A stretch of DNA of 55,415 nt from NCBI GenBank assembly GCA_026706455.1, contig JAPOYS010000051.1:1-55415 (forward strand), read 5' to 3'. Positions within the stretch are counted from its first letter, which is position 1; each line of letters opens with the position of its first letter. Source of the DNA: Chloroflexota bacterium (GTDB lineage Bacteria > Chloroflexota > Anaerolineae > Aggregatilineales > Phototrophicaceae). The position numbers were made by a program, and so were the translations under genes. Under the pieces are notes generated by a model. It made no database searches. It was not told where the DNA came from and saw nothing but the letters and a program-made list of their open reading frames with translations. Of the stretch, positions 44,121-52,834 are shown piece after piece.

Positions 44121-46019
44121 CTAAGGCGGCCCAATCTCCGCCCCATCCACAAACTGACGATGCCATTCCTCCAGCGTCAACAGCGCCCACAGCTGGCGAT
44201 TGTGATCGCGCCTGCCGGCCTCATGTTCCGTGATCAGCCGCTCAACCACCGCCACATCTAGGAGTCCTCGTTCGCGCGCGCGCCGGCTCAGCAAGGTCTC
44301 GCGCACGGGCGCCATATCGCGTTGCAGCCAAGCGCCCAGTGGAACGCCGAAGCCATGTTTGGGGCGCTCGATGATCTCTTGCGGCAGCAGGCCACGCGCC
44401 GCCTCTCTCAAGATATGTTTGGCGCGGGCGCCCTTCAGCTTGAGGTTGAAGGGAATAGCGGCCGCGAACTCGGCCAGTTCGTGATCGAGGAAAGGCGCGC
44501 GCGCTTCCAGCGAGGCCTGCATGGAGCAGCGGTCGGCTTTGATCAGCAAGTCATCGGGCAAGTAGGTCTCCATGTTCGCCTCGACGAGTCGGGCAATCGG
44601 ATGCGGCTGTCCGGCGCTCAACTGACGGTTCAGCTTCACCGAAAGCTCATCGGCGCCCGGGCAGATCTCGGCCAGCAGCTCGGCGCTGAATACGCGAACC
44701 AGGTCGAAGTAGGCTTCATCCGAGCCTAGGGTCGCCGCGCGAACGAAGCGCCGCGCCCGCTTGAGCGCGTCATAATAACCGGTTCCTTCGGGCAAATGCC
44801 GCAGCAATCCCGCCGCTCCGCGCAAAATCGGCGCCGGCAGAAAGCGCAGCTTGCGCATCAATTCCGCAGCGTAAAAGCGCTCGTAACCGGCAAAGAGCTC
44901 ATCGCCGCCGTCGCCGGTCAGCGCCACGGTAACTTGCTCGCGCGTCAGCTTGCTGACCAGATATGTCGGGATGGCGCTGCTATCGGCGAAGGGCTGGTCG
45001 TGATGCCAAACCAGTTCTGATAGCAGGCTCAGCGCCTCCGGCTTCACACGAAAAGATACATGCTCGGTAGCGAGGTGACGCGCCACCATCTCGGCATAGG
45101 GCGTCTCGTCAAAGCTGTCATCGCCTGCAAAGCCGATGCTGAATGTCCTGATCGGGCTGTTGCTGTGCTGGCGCATCAAGGCGACGATCAGGCTGCTATC
45201 GAGCCCGCCGCTCAAGAAGGCGCCCAGCGGCACATCGCTGACCAGCCGCAGCTTGACCGCCTCCTCTAGCTTTTGGCGCAGTCCGCCAATGTAGGTCTCG
45301 GTCCTTGCCGCCGGTTCGGGCGGCGCCAGACGGGGCAGCTCCCAATAACGCTGCTGCTTGCTCGCGCCGGACAGATCAACTTGCAGCCAGGTCCCCGCGT
45401 CCAGCATCTTGATGCCGACGAATGCCGTGTCGGGCGCCGGCACATAACCGAAGCTCAGGTATTGCGTCAGCGCGTTTCCGTTATCCTCCCCGAAGCGCGA
45501 AACCCGCGGCACGCGCCCATGCGCCAGCAGCGCCTTGATCTCGCTGGCGAAAACGAGGACGTTCCGGTCTTGGCAATAGTAGAGCGGCTTCTGCCCGAAG
45601 CGGTCGCGCGCCAGCAGCAGCTTGCGAGCGCGCGCGTCCCAAAGCGCCAGCGCGAACATGCCGCGCAGATGCTTGAGCGCGTCACCGCCGTAGTCTTCGT
45701 AGAGATGCGCGATCGTCTCGCCATCGCCATCGGTCTTGAATTGGTGACCGCGTCCCCGGAGCAGGTGGCGCAGCTCGCGATAGTTGTAGATTTCGCCGTT
45801 GAAGATGACGACAACCGAGCCGTCTTCGTTGGTCAGGGGCTGATCGCTGCCGGCGATGTCGATGATCTTGAGGCGGCGCATCGCCAAACCGACCGCGCCG
45901 TCGATGTAGTAGCCAGCGCCATCGGGTCCGCGATGACGCAGCGTGTCGTTCATGCGCGCCAGCAGGTCGCGCCTGACCGGCTGCGCGTCAAATTGGATGA
46001 CGCCGCAGATACCGCACAT
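44121..46019 (-). CDS. asnB: Asparagine synthase (glutamine-hydrolysing)
   Basis: This 632-aa protein begins MCGICGVIQF, with Cys2 as the glutaminase nucleophile after Met removal, and LRHRGPDGAGYYIDGAVGLA. The N-terminal Ntn domain (about 1-215) also has VVIFNGEIYNYRELR. The synthetase domain has the PP-loop FLSGGLDSSLIVALM and VALTGDGGDELFAGYERFY. It makes asparagine or an amide from glutamine and aspartate with ATP. The length, about 630, fits the exosortase/capsule-type AsnB subgroup as well as primary AsnB. Its 3' 83 bp are duplicated at 43370. Confidence 0.93.
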   Translation of the reverse strand: MCGICGVIQFDAQPVRRDLLARMNDTLRHRGPDGAGYYIDGAVGLAMRRLKIIDIAGSDQPLTNEDGSVVVIFNGEIYNYRELRHLLRGRGHQFKTDGDGETIAHLYEDYGGDALKHLRGMFALALWDARARKLLLARDRFGQKPLYYCQDRNVLVFASEIKALLAHGRVPRVSRFGEDNGNALTQYLSFGYVPAPDTAFVGIKMLDAGTWLQVDLSGASKQQRYWELPRLAPPEPAARTETYIGGLRQKLEEAVKLRLVSDVPLGAFLSGGLDSSLIVALMRQHSNSPIRTFSIGFAGDDSFDETPYAEMVARHLATEHVSFRVKPEALSLLSELVWHHDQPFADSSAIPTYLVSKLTREQVTVALTGDGGDELFAGYERFYAAELMRKLRFLPAPILRGAAGLLRHLPEGTGYYDALKRARRFVRAATLGSDEAYFDLVRVFSAELLAEICPGADELSVKLNRQLSAGQPHPIARLVEANMETYLPDDLLIKADRCSMQASLEARAPFLDHELAEFAAAIPFNLKLKGARAKHILREAARGLLPQEIIERPKHGFGVPLGAWLQRDMAPVRETLLSRRARERGLLDVAVVERLITEHEAGRRDHNRQLWALLTLEEWHRQFVDGAEIGPP

Positions 46020-46095
46020 GCGTTTATACTAGCACTTGCCGCAGGATGACAGTGATACACCGCGCGCTTGCGACGTTCCTTGCCAATACCGTGTT

Positions 46096-46155
46096 GCAGA
46101 GGCGATTCTTGGGTCGCCCGCTCTGTGTTCTCTGTGTTTCCTCTGTGGTGAAAAG
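46096..46155. repeat. Hairpin left unit followed by CTCTGTGT/CCTCTGTGGTG repeat
   Basis: GCAGAGGCGATTCTTGGGTC plus GCCCG (46096-46120) is a degraded hairpin; it is followed directly by GCTCTGTGTTCTCTGTGTTT and CCTCTGTGGTGAAAAG, the reverse complement of the CCACAGAG type. This fills the 138-bp gap between asnB and gatA. Confidence 0.65.
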
Positions 46156-46157
46156 TT

Positions 46158-47618
46158 TCACCCCAACTCAGGCTTTCGCAAATGCCAGTCAGTCGCCCGC
46201 TGATATGCCGCCCCGACGCGCAGCAGCCGCTCCTCGGTGAAGGGCGCGCCCAAGATCTGCAGGCCGATGGGCAAGCCAGCCGCATCAAAGCCGCAGGGCA
46301 GGCTGAGGCCGCAGATGCCAGCCAGGTTCGCCGATATCGTCAGCACATCGGCCAGGATCATGCGCAGGGGATCGTCGGTCACTTCGCCAAATTTGAAGGC
46401 GGTCGATGGCGCGACCGGCGCGATCAGAACATCGACCTCGTCGAAGAGCGCGTCGAAGTCCCGCCGTATCAAGGTGCGCACCGCCTGCGCCTTGCCGTAA
46501 TAGGCATCGTAATAGCCGGCTGACAGCGTGTAGGTGCCCAGCATAATGCGGCGCTTGACCTCCGCGCCAAAGCCAGCGCCGCGCGTCTTCTTGTAGCTAT
46601 CGATCAGGTCGGCGCCGTCGACGCGCGCGCCAAAACGCACGCCATCGTAACGAGCCAGGTTGGCGCTCGCCTCAGCCATGGCGATGATATAATAAGCGGG
46701 CAGGCAATAGTCGGCGTGCTTAAAACTTAGCTCGCGCGCCTCCGCTCCCAGCGCCTCCAGTTGCCGCAGGGCCGCGCGCAGGGCCGATGCCACCTCCGGC
46801 TGCAAGCCCTCGGCGAAGTATTCCCTGGGCAAACCAATCTTCAAGCCCCGGATATCGCCGTTGAGCGCTGCCGGATAATCGGGCGCGGGCTTCGCCATGC
46901 TGGTGGAATCGAGCGGGTCGTGACCGGCGATGACATGCAAGACGCGCGCAAGATCATCCACCGTGCGCGCAAAGGGACCGGTCTGATCGAATGACGAACC
47001 ATAGGCGATCAAGCCATAGCGCGATACGCGCCCGTAACTCGGCTTGATGGCGCTGACGCCGCAGAAAGAGGCCGGCTGCCGGATGCTGCCGCCGGTATCG
47101 CTGCCCAGAGTCGCCAGCGCCATCTCGGCGGCGACGGCGGCTGCGCTGCCGCCACTGCTGCCGCCCGGCACATGATCTCGATTCCAGGGATTGGCGGTCG
47201 GGAAGAAGCCGCTGTTTTCGGTGGACGAGCCCATAGCGAACTCGTCCATATTCAGCTTGCCCAGCATGACGGCGCCGGCTTCATAGAGCCGGGCGACGGC
47301 AGTCGCGTCGAATAGCGGATAGTATCCTTTGAGAATCTTCGAGCCACAGGTGGTTTCAATGCCTTTGGTAGAAAGCAGGTCTTTCAGCGCGATGGGGATG
47401 CCGAGCAGGGGACGCTCGTCGCCGGCCGCGCGCGCCGCATCAGCCGCCTTCGCGCCCTCTCGCGCAATGTCGGCCGTGACCTTCAAGTAGGCGCGGATGT
47501 CGCCGTCGAGTCGCTCGATGCGCGCGAGATGGGCCTCGGCCAATTCCAACGCGGAGCACTCGCGCGCGCGCATTTTCTCCAGCGCCTCAGCGATGGTCAG
47601 GCTAGTCAGTTCGCTCAT
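46158..47618 (-). CDS. gatA: Asp-tRNA(Asn)/Glu-tRNA(Gln) amidotransferase subunit A
   Basis: This 486-aa protein is the normal length. The amidase-signature triad is visible: Lys in IPIALKDLLSTKG, cis-Ser in GSDTGGSIRQPASFCGV and nucleophilic Ser in the same block, preceded by DHVPGGSSGGSAAAVAAEMA. MDEFAMGSSTENSGFFPTAN and KPSYGRVSRYGLIAYGSSFD are GatA-specific. With GatB and GatC, not in this window, it transamidates mischarged tRNA. gatC is not adjacent. Confidence 0.95.
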   Translation of the reverse strand: MSELTSLTIAEALEKMRARECSALELAEAHLARIERLDGDIRAYLKVTADIAREGAKAADAARAAGDERPLLGIPIALKDLLSTKGIETTCGSKILKGYYPLFDATAVARLYEAGAVMLGKLNMDEFAMGSSTENSGFFPTANPWNRDHVPGGSSGGSAAAVAAEMALATLGSDTGGSIRQPASFCGVSAIKPSYGRVSRYGLIAYGSSFDQTGPFARTVDDLARVLHVIAGHDPLDSTSMAKPAPDYPAALNGDIRGLKIGLPREYFAEGLQPEVASALRAALRQLEALGAEARELSFKHADYCLPAYYIIAMAEASANLARYDGVRFGARVDGADLIDSYKKTRGAGFGAEVKRRIMLGTYTLSAGYYDAYYGKAQAVRTLIRRDFDALFDEVDVLIAPVAPSTAFKFGEVTDDPLRMILADVLTISANLAGICGLSLPCGFDAAGLPIGLQILGAPFTEERLLRVGAAYQRATDWHLRKPELG

Positions 47619-47657
47619 TCAATCCACCCCAAGCTGCCCCAAACAATGCAAAAAACG

Positions 47658-47853
47658 GTAGGGGCGACTCTGTGAGTCGCCCGCCCGGTTACGACAATCA
47701 ACACAGCGCAAAAGTATATCATAGCAGTCCCCAGTTACAGGACCGCTCTTGGATCGCCCAGCAAATGACATTATGGATACAAGCGGACGTTTCACGAAAC
47801 GCCCCTACAGACGTTGCGTGTGGCGGGCGGGCGATTCGCACAATCGCCCCTAC
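47658..47853. repeat. Cluster of three GTAGGGGCG-family hairpins
   Basis: Units are GTAGGGGCGACTCTGTGAGT (47658-47683), GCGGACGTTTCACGAAACG plus CCCCTAC (47783-47808) and GCGGGCGATTCGCACAATCG plus CCCCTAC (ending 47853). They occupy the gap between gatA and coaE. The last reaches into coaE: the coaE stop codon is part of its CCCCTAC. Confidence 0.8.
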
Positions 47854-48470
47854 AGCGAGCCGCGAGGGGATGCGATCTCCGCCCAAGCTCGCTGCACCTG
47901 CGCGCGCGTCTCAGCGATCGGGCCATCGTTGCGGATGATGACGTCCGCCTGCCGCAGCTTATCGGCTTGACTGTTCTGCAGCGCGATGCGGCGCTCAGCT
48001 TCTGATTTTGAGAGACCGCGCTCGCTCATCAGACGCCGCCGCTGCGTCGCCGGCGAAGCATCCACCACCCAGACGGAATCGACCACATCTTTCAACGCGC
48101 CTTCGAGCAGCTTGATGGCTTCAATGACAACCACCCCCGAGGCGGAAGCGCGAATCAAGCGGTCGATGCGCGCGCGGATGGCCGGATGCGTGATGCCTTC
48201 CAGCGCCTGCAGCCGCGCCGGATCGGCGAAGACAATCTTCCCCAGGGCGGCGCGTCGAATCTCGCCAGCATCATCGAGGATGCCGGCGCCAAACGCGGGG
48301 ACGATTTCATCGTATGCGGCTTCCCCCCGGCGCATAATCTGATGCGCGACCTGATCCGCGTCGATTGCGCCAGCGCCAAGCCCCGCCAGCATCTCCAAGA
48401 CGAGACTCTTGCCAACGGCGATATTGCCGGTCAAGCCGATCAAATACTTTCCAGGATAGCGCCCGCTCAT
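47850..48470 (-). CDS. coaE: Dephospho-CoA kinase
   Basis: The ATG at 48470 is preferred (GAGG 9 nt upstream), giving 206 aa. It has the P-loop YLIGLTGNIAVGKSLVLEML, AIDADQVAHQIM (substrate Asp), ITHPAIRARI (the HP-x-I/V signature of CoaE), VVVIEAIKLLEG and the lid RRRLMSERGLSKSEAERRI. It performs the last step of CoA synthesis. The P-loop reads GNIAVGKS, where the third residue is often GGxGSGKS. The final residues ASPRGSL and the TAG stop come from a hairpin repeat. Confidence 0.93.
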   Translation of the reverse strand: MSGRYPGKYLIGLTGNIAVGKSLVLEMLAGLGAGAIDADQVAHQIMRRGEAAYDEIVPAFGAGILDDAGEIRRAALGKIVFADPARLQALEGITHPAIRARIDRLIRASASGVVVIEAIKLLEGALKDVVDSVWVVDASPATQRRRLMSERGLSKSEAERRIALQNSQADKLRQADVIIRNDGPIAETRAQVQRAWAEIASPRGSL

Positions 48471-48565
48471 TCGTTGAATTCCTCTTGGAAAGGCCACAAC
48501 CAATTATAGCACCGACAGCTTCCGCGCCGGCCGCGACCTGGTCTTCCCGCGGGTCTGCAAGTCTC

Positions 48566-48744
48566 AGTAGTTCCAAGTTAGTCATGCGAAAGAAGCGAGC
48601 CTCGTAGGGGCGACCAATCTGGTCGCCCGCTGCCGCTGCGACTTGTGGTTTTGGGCGACATGGTAGGGCGCGTAGACACAGCCCGCCTGTCGCCCCTACA
48701 AATCGTTGCTTTAGTGAAATTTGCATTACTTAATTGGTTCTACT
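48566..48744 (+). mobile_element. 179-bp MITE-like element, copy 1
   Basis: The ends are imperfect inverted repeats: AGTAGTTCCAAGTTAGTCAT on the left and, reversed, AGTAGAACCAATTAAGTAAT on the right. Inside, 48604-48699 is a 96-bp version of the two-hairpin composite (GTAGGGGCGACCAATCTGGT ... CGCCTGTCGCCCCTAC). Copy 2 at 52610-52788 has the same length and is almost identical. It has no coding capacity. Confidence 0.8.
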
Positions 48745-48820
48745 TCTGTGGCGAAAATCAAGCGCGACTAAAACATCGTCCATTTCTAGAACATTTGTAC
48801 TAGGCTTAGCGCAGACTGAA

Positions 48821-48892
48821 AGAGACTCTCATACGCGGACGGATTGCAAGCCGTTCCCGTTAGCAGCCGGATGGCGAGTTGTGGGAGTCTCT
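48821..48892. other. 72-nt segment closed by an 8-bp perfect stem
   Basis: AGAGACTC and GAGTCTCT bound the segment; inside, GACGG and CCGTT can pair around ATTGCAAG. The size and closing stem recall a tRNA, but no T-arm or D-arm could be built, so it is listed only as a structured element upstream of the small terminase gene. Confidence 0.35.
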
Positions 48893-48936
48893 TCTGTCGT
48901 TATTGGCGCCGCTCGCTCAGAAGAAGGGATTCGCGC

Positions 48937-49590
48937 ATGAATCGACGATATTCACTCAACACAAAGATAAACGCGCTGAACGAGCTAGACGAACATGACG
49001 GCGATGTGGCCCGCGTCAGCGAATTCCTCGAGATCCCTTCGAGCACTTTGAGCGCTTGGCTGCGCCTTGAGGACGAACTGCGGCGCCGCTACCGCCGGCG
49101 GCTCCAACGCCAGCGCGACCGTCTGACGCTCGATTTGCAGGTGGAAATGCTGCAGCGGGGCAAGTCCATTCTGGCGCGCATGGACGCGGAGACCCTGTCG
49201 AAAGCGCCGTTGAATCAATTGGCCAGCGCGCTGGGGAGCCTGGTCGGCCAGGCGCTAAAGTTGGAGGAGGCAGTCGAAGACCTTGATGAGTCAGAAGAAC
49301 AAGTCGTCCGATTCGAATTCTACTATGACGGTCAGGTGCAGGATGCTCCACCGTGGGCAGACCGAGGTGATGGCCAGCCGCGCGCGTTTCAAGGTGGTGG
49401 CTTGCGGCCGGCGCTGGGGCAAGACCGAGCTGGGCAAAACGGCGCTGCTCCTGAACAGCGTCAAGCGAAAAAAACGGGGCTGGTGGCTGGCGCCGACGCT
49501 CCTGATGGCGAGCCAAGTCTGGCGCGATCTGAAAACGAGCGTCGCCCGCCTGCCGGGCATTTCGATCAACGAGAGCGAACGGCGGATTGA
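48937..49590 (+). CDS. Terminase small-subunit-like HTH protein
   Basis: The reading frame is 217 codons. Residues 1-60 contain a helix-turn-helix (LNELDEHDGDVARVSEFLEI, PSSTLSAWLRLEDELRRRYR), followed by helices and an acidic segment (LKLEEAVEDLDESEEQVVRF). This agrees with a phage terminase small subunit. From about residue 125 the chain is low-complexity and Gly/Pro/Arg-rich because it reads the large-subunit gene in another frame for about 305 bp; the functional end is probably near AQDAPPW-like position 130. GAAGGG lies 7 nt upstream of the ATG. Confidence 0.6.
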   Translation: MNRRYSLNTKINALNELDEHDGDVARVSEFLEIPSSTLSAWLRLEDELRRRYRRRLQRQRDRLTLDLQVEMLQRGKSILARMDAETLSKAPLNQLASALGSLVGQALKLEEAVEDLDESEEQVVRFEFYYDGQVQDAPPWADRGDGQPRAFQGGGLRPALGQDRAGQNGAAPEQRQAKKTGLVAGADAPDGEPSLARSENERRPPAGHFDQRERTAD

Positions 49591-50521
49591 CATTGACGGC
49601 GGCGGCCTGATCGCCGTGCGCAGCGCCCATTATCCGGACAATCTACGCGGCGAAGGGTTGGACCTGGCGGTGCTCGATGAAGCGGCATTTATGGAGCCGC
49701 GCCTCTGGCCCGAAATCGTCCGCCCGATGCTGACGACCACGCGTGGACGCGCGCTCTTCCTCAGCACGCCTTTCGGGCGCAACTGGTTCTGGGAGCAATT
49801 CAGATTGGGCTTGGACAACGAAGCAGAGGACTGGATCTCGTATCATTTCTCCACCGCGTCCAACCCGCTCATCGCCTCGGAGGAGCTGCAAAGCATCCGC
49901 CGTCAAACGACCGAGCAGGTCTGGCGGACCGAATACCTGGCGGAATTCAACGATGACAGCGGGCAGGTATTCCGCGGCTTGCGCGCCGCAGTCAGCTCGG
50001 CGCCCGCTGCTGCGCCGGAAGCGGGTCATGTCTATGCGGCCGGCGTTGATTGGGGGCGCCACCACGATTACACAGCCATCGCGGTCATTGACGTTACTGC
50101 CGGGCGCATGGTGGCGCTGGACCGCTTCAATATGATCGGCTGGCGCTTGCAGCGCGGGCGACTGCGGGCGCTGGCGGCGCATTGGCGGACCCAACTCATC
50201 TGGGCCGAAGCCAACAGCATCGGCGCGCCCAATATCGAGGCGCTGCAGGATGATGGCTTGCCGATGCGCAGTTTCCTCACCACGTCCAAGAGCAAGTCGC
50301 CGCTGATCGAGTCGCTGGCGCTGGCCATCGAACGCCGCCATTTGCGCCTGCTGGATGATCCGGTCCTGCTGAGCGAGCTGGCGGGCTTCCGGCTGGAGCG
50401 GCTGCCCGGCGGCGGTTATCGTTATGGCGCGCCGCCCGGCGGCCATGACGACACTGTGATCGCGACCGCCCTGGCTTGGTATGGCGCGCAGAGCTGCGGC
50501 GATCCGCTTGCTTTCGCTTGA
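49286..50521 (+). CDS. Phage terminase large subunit
   Basis: The start is taken at the ATG at 49286 (411 aa); the ATG at 49325 is an alternative. The ATPase half has Walker A VVACGRRWGKTELGKTALLL, Walker B GLDLAVLDEAAFMEPRLW and coupling motif ALFLSTPFGRNWFWEQF. The RNase-H-like nuclease half has VYAAGVDWGRHHDYTAIAVI, LIWAEANSIGAPNIEAL and PGGHDDTVIATALAWYGA, supplying the acidic triad. All motifs are intact. It is the DNA-packaging motor of a tailed phage, but no portal or capsid gene is near; the only portal in the window is 43 kb away. Confidence 0.9.
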   Translation: MSQKNKSSDSNSTMTVRCRMLHRGQTEVMASRARFKVVACGRRWGKTELGKTALLLNSVKRKKRGWWLAPTLLMASQVWRDLKTSVARLPGISINESERRIDIDGGGLIAVRSAHYPDNLRGEGLDLAVLDEAAFMEPRLWPEIVRPMLTTTRGRALFLSTPFGRNWFWEQFRLGLDNEAEDWISYHFSTASNPLIASEELQSIRRQTTEQVWRTEYLAEFNDDSGQVFRGLRAAVSSAPAAAPEAGHVYAAGVDWGRHHDYTAIAVIDVTAGRMVALDRFNMIGWRLQRGRLRALAAHWRTQLIWAEANSIGAPNIEALQDDGLPMRSFLTTSKSKSPLIESLALAIERRHLRLLDDPVLLSELAGFRLERLPGGGYRYGAPPGGHDDTVIATALAWYGAQSCGDPLAFA

Positions 50522-50573
50522 TGACCCGGGCGCAAGTCTCGGGGGCGCTCAGCAAGAGAGCAGGCCGCGCGCT

Positions 50574-51083
50574 TCAGCCGCTGTTCAAAGCCGCGCGTGC
50601 CGCCGGGCTGTCAATGCGCTCCAAAGCCTCGCGCGCGAAACGGCGCACGCCTTCATTGCCATCGCGCAGGGAAAACTTCAATGCCGGGACGGCGCGCTCG
50701 CTGCCGATTCTGCCCAGCGCTTTGCAGGCGGCTCTTTTCACGGCGCTGCTGGGGTCAAAGAGCGCCCTGGTCAAGCCGGGCACAGCCGGCGGGCCGATCT
50801 TGATCAAGGCGCCGGTGATGGCTGCGCGCAGGAACATGTCATCGCCGCGCAAAGCCGCCAGCAGCGCCGGCAGCGCCGCTTCGGCCTCGTCGCCAATTTG
50901 CCCGAGCGCCTTGGCCGCCAGGTAGCGCGTGCCGGGGTCGGCTTGGCGAACGAGCTCGGCAAGTTGGGGGACAGCCGGCGCGTAACGGCTGTCGCCCAAG
51001 AATACGATGGCGGCCGCGCGCGCCTCCGCGTCGTCGGTCTGCAGCGCCTGCCAGGCTTCGTCTACCGTCTCAAATGAGTTCAT
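50574..51083 (-). CDS. HEAT-repeat protein
   Basis: The ATG at 51083 gives 169 aa. The chain consists of five to six HEAT/PBS-lyase-type repeats: AAAIVFLGDSRYAPAVPQLA, TRYLAAKALGQIGDEAEAAL, MFLRAAITGALIKIGPPAVP, VKRAACKALGRIGSERAVPA and VRRFAREALERI. Such proteins are scaffolds for protein-protein contacts, or phycobilin-lyase-like. The downstream frame remains open to 51434 but reads the M23 gene's complementary region and repeats, so the upstream part is rejected. Confidence 0.8.
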   Translation of the reverse strand: MNSFETVDEAWQALQTDDAEARAAAIVFLGDSRYAPAVPQLAELVRQADPGTRYLAAKALGQIGDEAEAALPALLAALRGDDMFLRAAITGALIKIGPPAVPGLTRALFDPSSAVKRAACKALGRIGSERAVPALKFSLRDGNEGVRRFAREALERIDSPAARAALNSG

Positions 51084-51114
51084 GGCTGTATTCTTCCAAT
51101 ATCCGCGAAAACCC

Positions 51115-51226
51115 GTAGGGGCGTCTCGCCGAGGCGCCCGCCAATTCATGATCCGCGTGTTGGGGCGAGTCGACGCCTCGCCCCTACGATTTCGCGTTGC
51201 AGTGGGCGATTCACAGATTCGCCCCC
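51115..51226. repeat. 73-bp mirror composite plus a third hairpin
   Basis: GTAGGGGCGTCTCGCCGAGG plus CGCCCG starts at 51115; the right unit, GGGGCGAGTCGACGCCTCG plus CCCCTAC, ends at 51187. A further unit GTGGGCGATTCACAGATTCG plus CCCCCAC follows at 51201-51226. Confidence 0.75.
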
Positions 51227-51250
51227 ACATCGCTTTCAGATGGAGTTCCG

Positions 51251-52462
51251 TCACCAACCAATCCCGGAGGTCGCAGCCGGATCCTGCGGCTGATTGCGGA
51301 AGCGGATCTCGAAGTGCAGGTGCGGGCCGGAAGAGTTGCCCGTGCTGCCCACGTAGCCAATGACCTGACCGGCGCCGACCACCTGACCGCAGCCGACCGC
51401 GCGGCTGCTCATGTGGCCGTAGAGCGTCGACCAAGGTCCGTGCCCGATAACCACGGTCGTGCCGTAGCCCCAGTTGTTCCAGCCGGCGTAGAGAACGGGT
51501 CCCCCGTTGGCGGCGTAGATTGGCGTGCCCGTCGGCGCCGCGATATCAATGCCGCTGTGGCCAGCATAGTAGCCGCGGACGTAGCTGCCGTTGGGGAGCG
51601 GATTGACCCAGCGCGTGCCGCCGCCGGAGCGGGCGCCGCAGCTGAAGGGGCTGCCCGGGTCAAAGGCGACCACATTGCCGGCGCCGTCCTGTTGCACGGG
51701 CGCGTTCCAGGTGATGATCTCGCCTTCGCCGCCGGGGATGAAGAGGCGCGTCCCGCTGGGCAGCAGCGTTTCCGGCGCGATATCGGGCAAGTCGTTGGCT
51801 GCTGAATCGATGATGGCGTAGGGATCCTCAACGCCGTATTGCTCGGCAATGGCGCGGATGTCTTTGCTCTGCGTCCGAATGACCGTATGGCAGGCGCCGT
51901 CGACGGGCGGAATGTTGACCACATCGCCGGGACGCAAAACCAGCGCCAGGCGATAATCGTTGCACCAGGCGATCGACTCCTTTGTCAAGCCATAGCGATT
52001 GGCGATGCCATCGATGGTGTCGCCGCGTTGGGCGACATAGCTCGTCATTTTCGCGCGCGCCCGATTGGCGACCAGCGTGAATGGATCGTAGTTCAAGCCT
52101 TTGTCGCCGGCGGAGATTTCTGGTGGCGTCGCCAGCAATTCCAGGATCTGCGCCGGGCTGATGGTCGGGCGCTCGGCCGGGTTAGCAGGCGGGCGCGTCG
52201 AGGGCGCCTCCGCCACGATGACAGTCTCCGGCAGCAGCGTCGGCGTGGTTTTGAAGGCGTCCTCAGTCACGACGACCGGGGCGGCAACGGTCAGAGCCGG
52301 CGCGCTAATGACGAGATAGGCGGCCGCTGTCGTCAAACCAATGGCGGCGAGCAGGCAGAGCCAACCGACAAGACGCCGCCAGCGCGGCAAAGCCTCAGCG
52401 CGTCCATAAGGCGACACTAAGGTCGGTCCGCTATGGCGATAGGCGCGGCGTCTGCGCATCAA
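51251..52462 (-). CDS. Membrane-anchored LysM and M23-domain peptidase
   Basis: This 403-aa protein starts with a basic stretch and an uncleaved membrane helix (LVGWLCLLAAIGLTTAAAYL). After a Thr/Pro-rich linker, a LysM domain is at about residues 140-190 (YVAQRGDTIDGIANRYGLTK, NDYRLALVLRPGDVVNIP) and a second LysM-like segment follows (DIRAIAEQYGVEDPYAIIDS). The C-terminal M23 domain has GHSGIDIAAPTGTPIYAANG (His, Asp), STLYGHMSSRAVGCGQVV and SGPHLHFEIRFRN (HxH). It should bind and cut peptidoglycan at the outer face of the membrane. The gene may start at the second Met (52459). Confidence 0.9.
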   Translation of the reverse strand: MMRRRRAYRHSGPTLVSPYGRAEALPRWRRLVGWLCLLAAIGLTTAAAYLVISAPALTVAAPVVVTEDAFKTTPTLLPETVIVAEAPSTRPPANPAERPTISPAQILELLATPPEISAGDKGLNYDPFTLVANRARAKMTSYVAQRGDTIDGIANRYGLTKESIAWCNDYRLALVLRPGDVVNIPPVDGACHTVIRTQSKDIRAIAEQYGVEDPYAIIDSAANDLPDIAPETLLPSGTRLFIPGGEGEIITWNAPVQQDGAGNVVAFDPGSPFSCGARSGGGTRWVNPLPNGSYVRGYYAGHSGIDIAAPTGTPIYAANGGPVLYAGWNNWGYGTTVVIGHGPWSTLYGHMSSRAVGCGQVVGAGQVIGYVGSTGNSSGPHLHFEIRFRNQPQDPAATSGIGW

Positions 52463-52609
52463 AGTCTCCGATACTATCGGGAAGCTGCGCCTAGCCTAAC
52501 GGACTTGCGCGCGCGGGTCAAGCAGGCGGAGGCGCCGGAGTGGCGAAGTTGGCGGGCGGTTATTCGTTTTGCACGCCGCATGAATAGACTTCTACCGAGA
52601 TACTGCAGA

Positions 52610-52788
52610 AGCAGTACCAAATTTGTCATGCGAAAGAAGCGAGCCTTGTAGGGGCGACCAATCTGGTCGCCCGCTGCCGCTGCAGCTTGTGGTTTTGGGC
52701 GACATGGTAGGGCGCGTAGACACAGCCCGCCTGTCGCCCCTACAAATCGTTGCTTTAGTGAAATTTGCATTACTTAATTGGAACTACT
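52610..52788 (+). mobile_element. 179-bp MITE-like element, copy 2
   Basis: Same length and structure as copy 1, left end AGCAGTACCAAATTTGTCAT, right end reversed AGTAGTTCCAATTAAGTAAT. Differences from copy 1 inside are only a few bases (for example GCCTCG/GCCTTG). Same orientation as copy 1, with 4.04 kb between the starts. It lies in the gap between the LysM-M23 and antitoxin genes. Confidence 0.82.
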
Positions 52789-52834
52789 GACAACGTGGTA
52801 GAATTGGTCGAAGGATGTGAAAGGACCGTGCGAG

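Noticed and set aside
48821..48892. tRNA-Cys gene (GCA in the central loop)
   Set aside because: The central loop is 8 nt and no T-arm with GTTCRA or proper D-arm can be formed, so it was kept only as a structured segment.
50574..51434. 286-aa version of the HEAT protein
   Set aside because: The first 117 codons read across hairpin repeats and the antisense of the M23 gene; the HEAT repeats begin only after the ATG at 51083.
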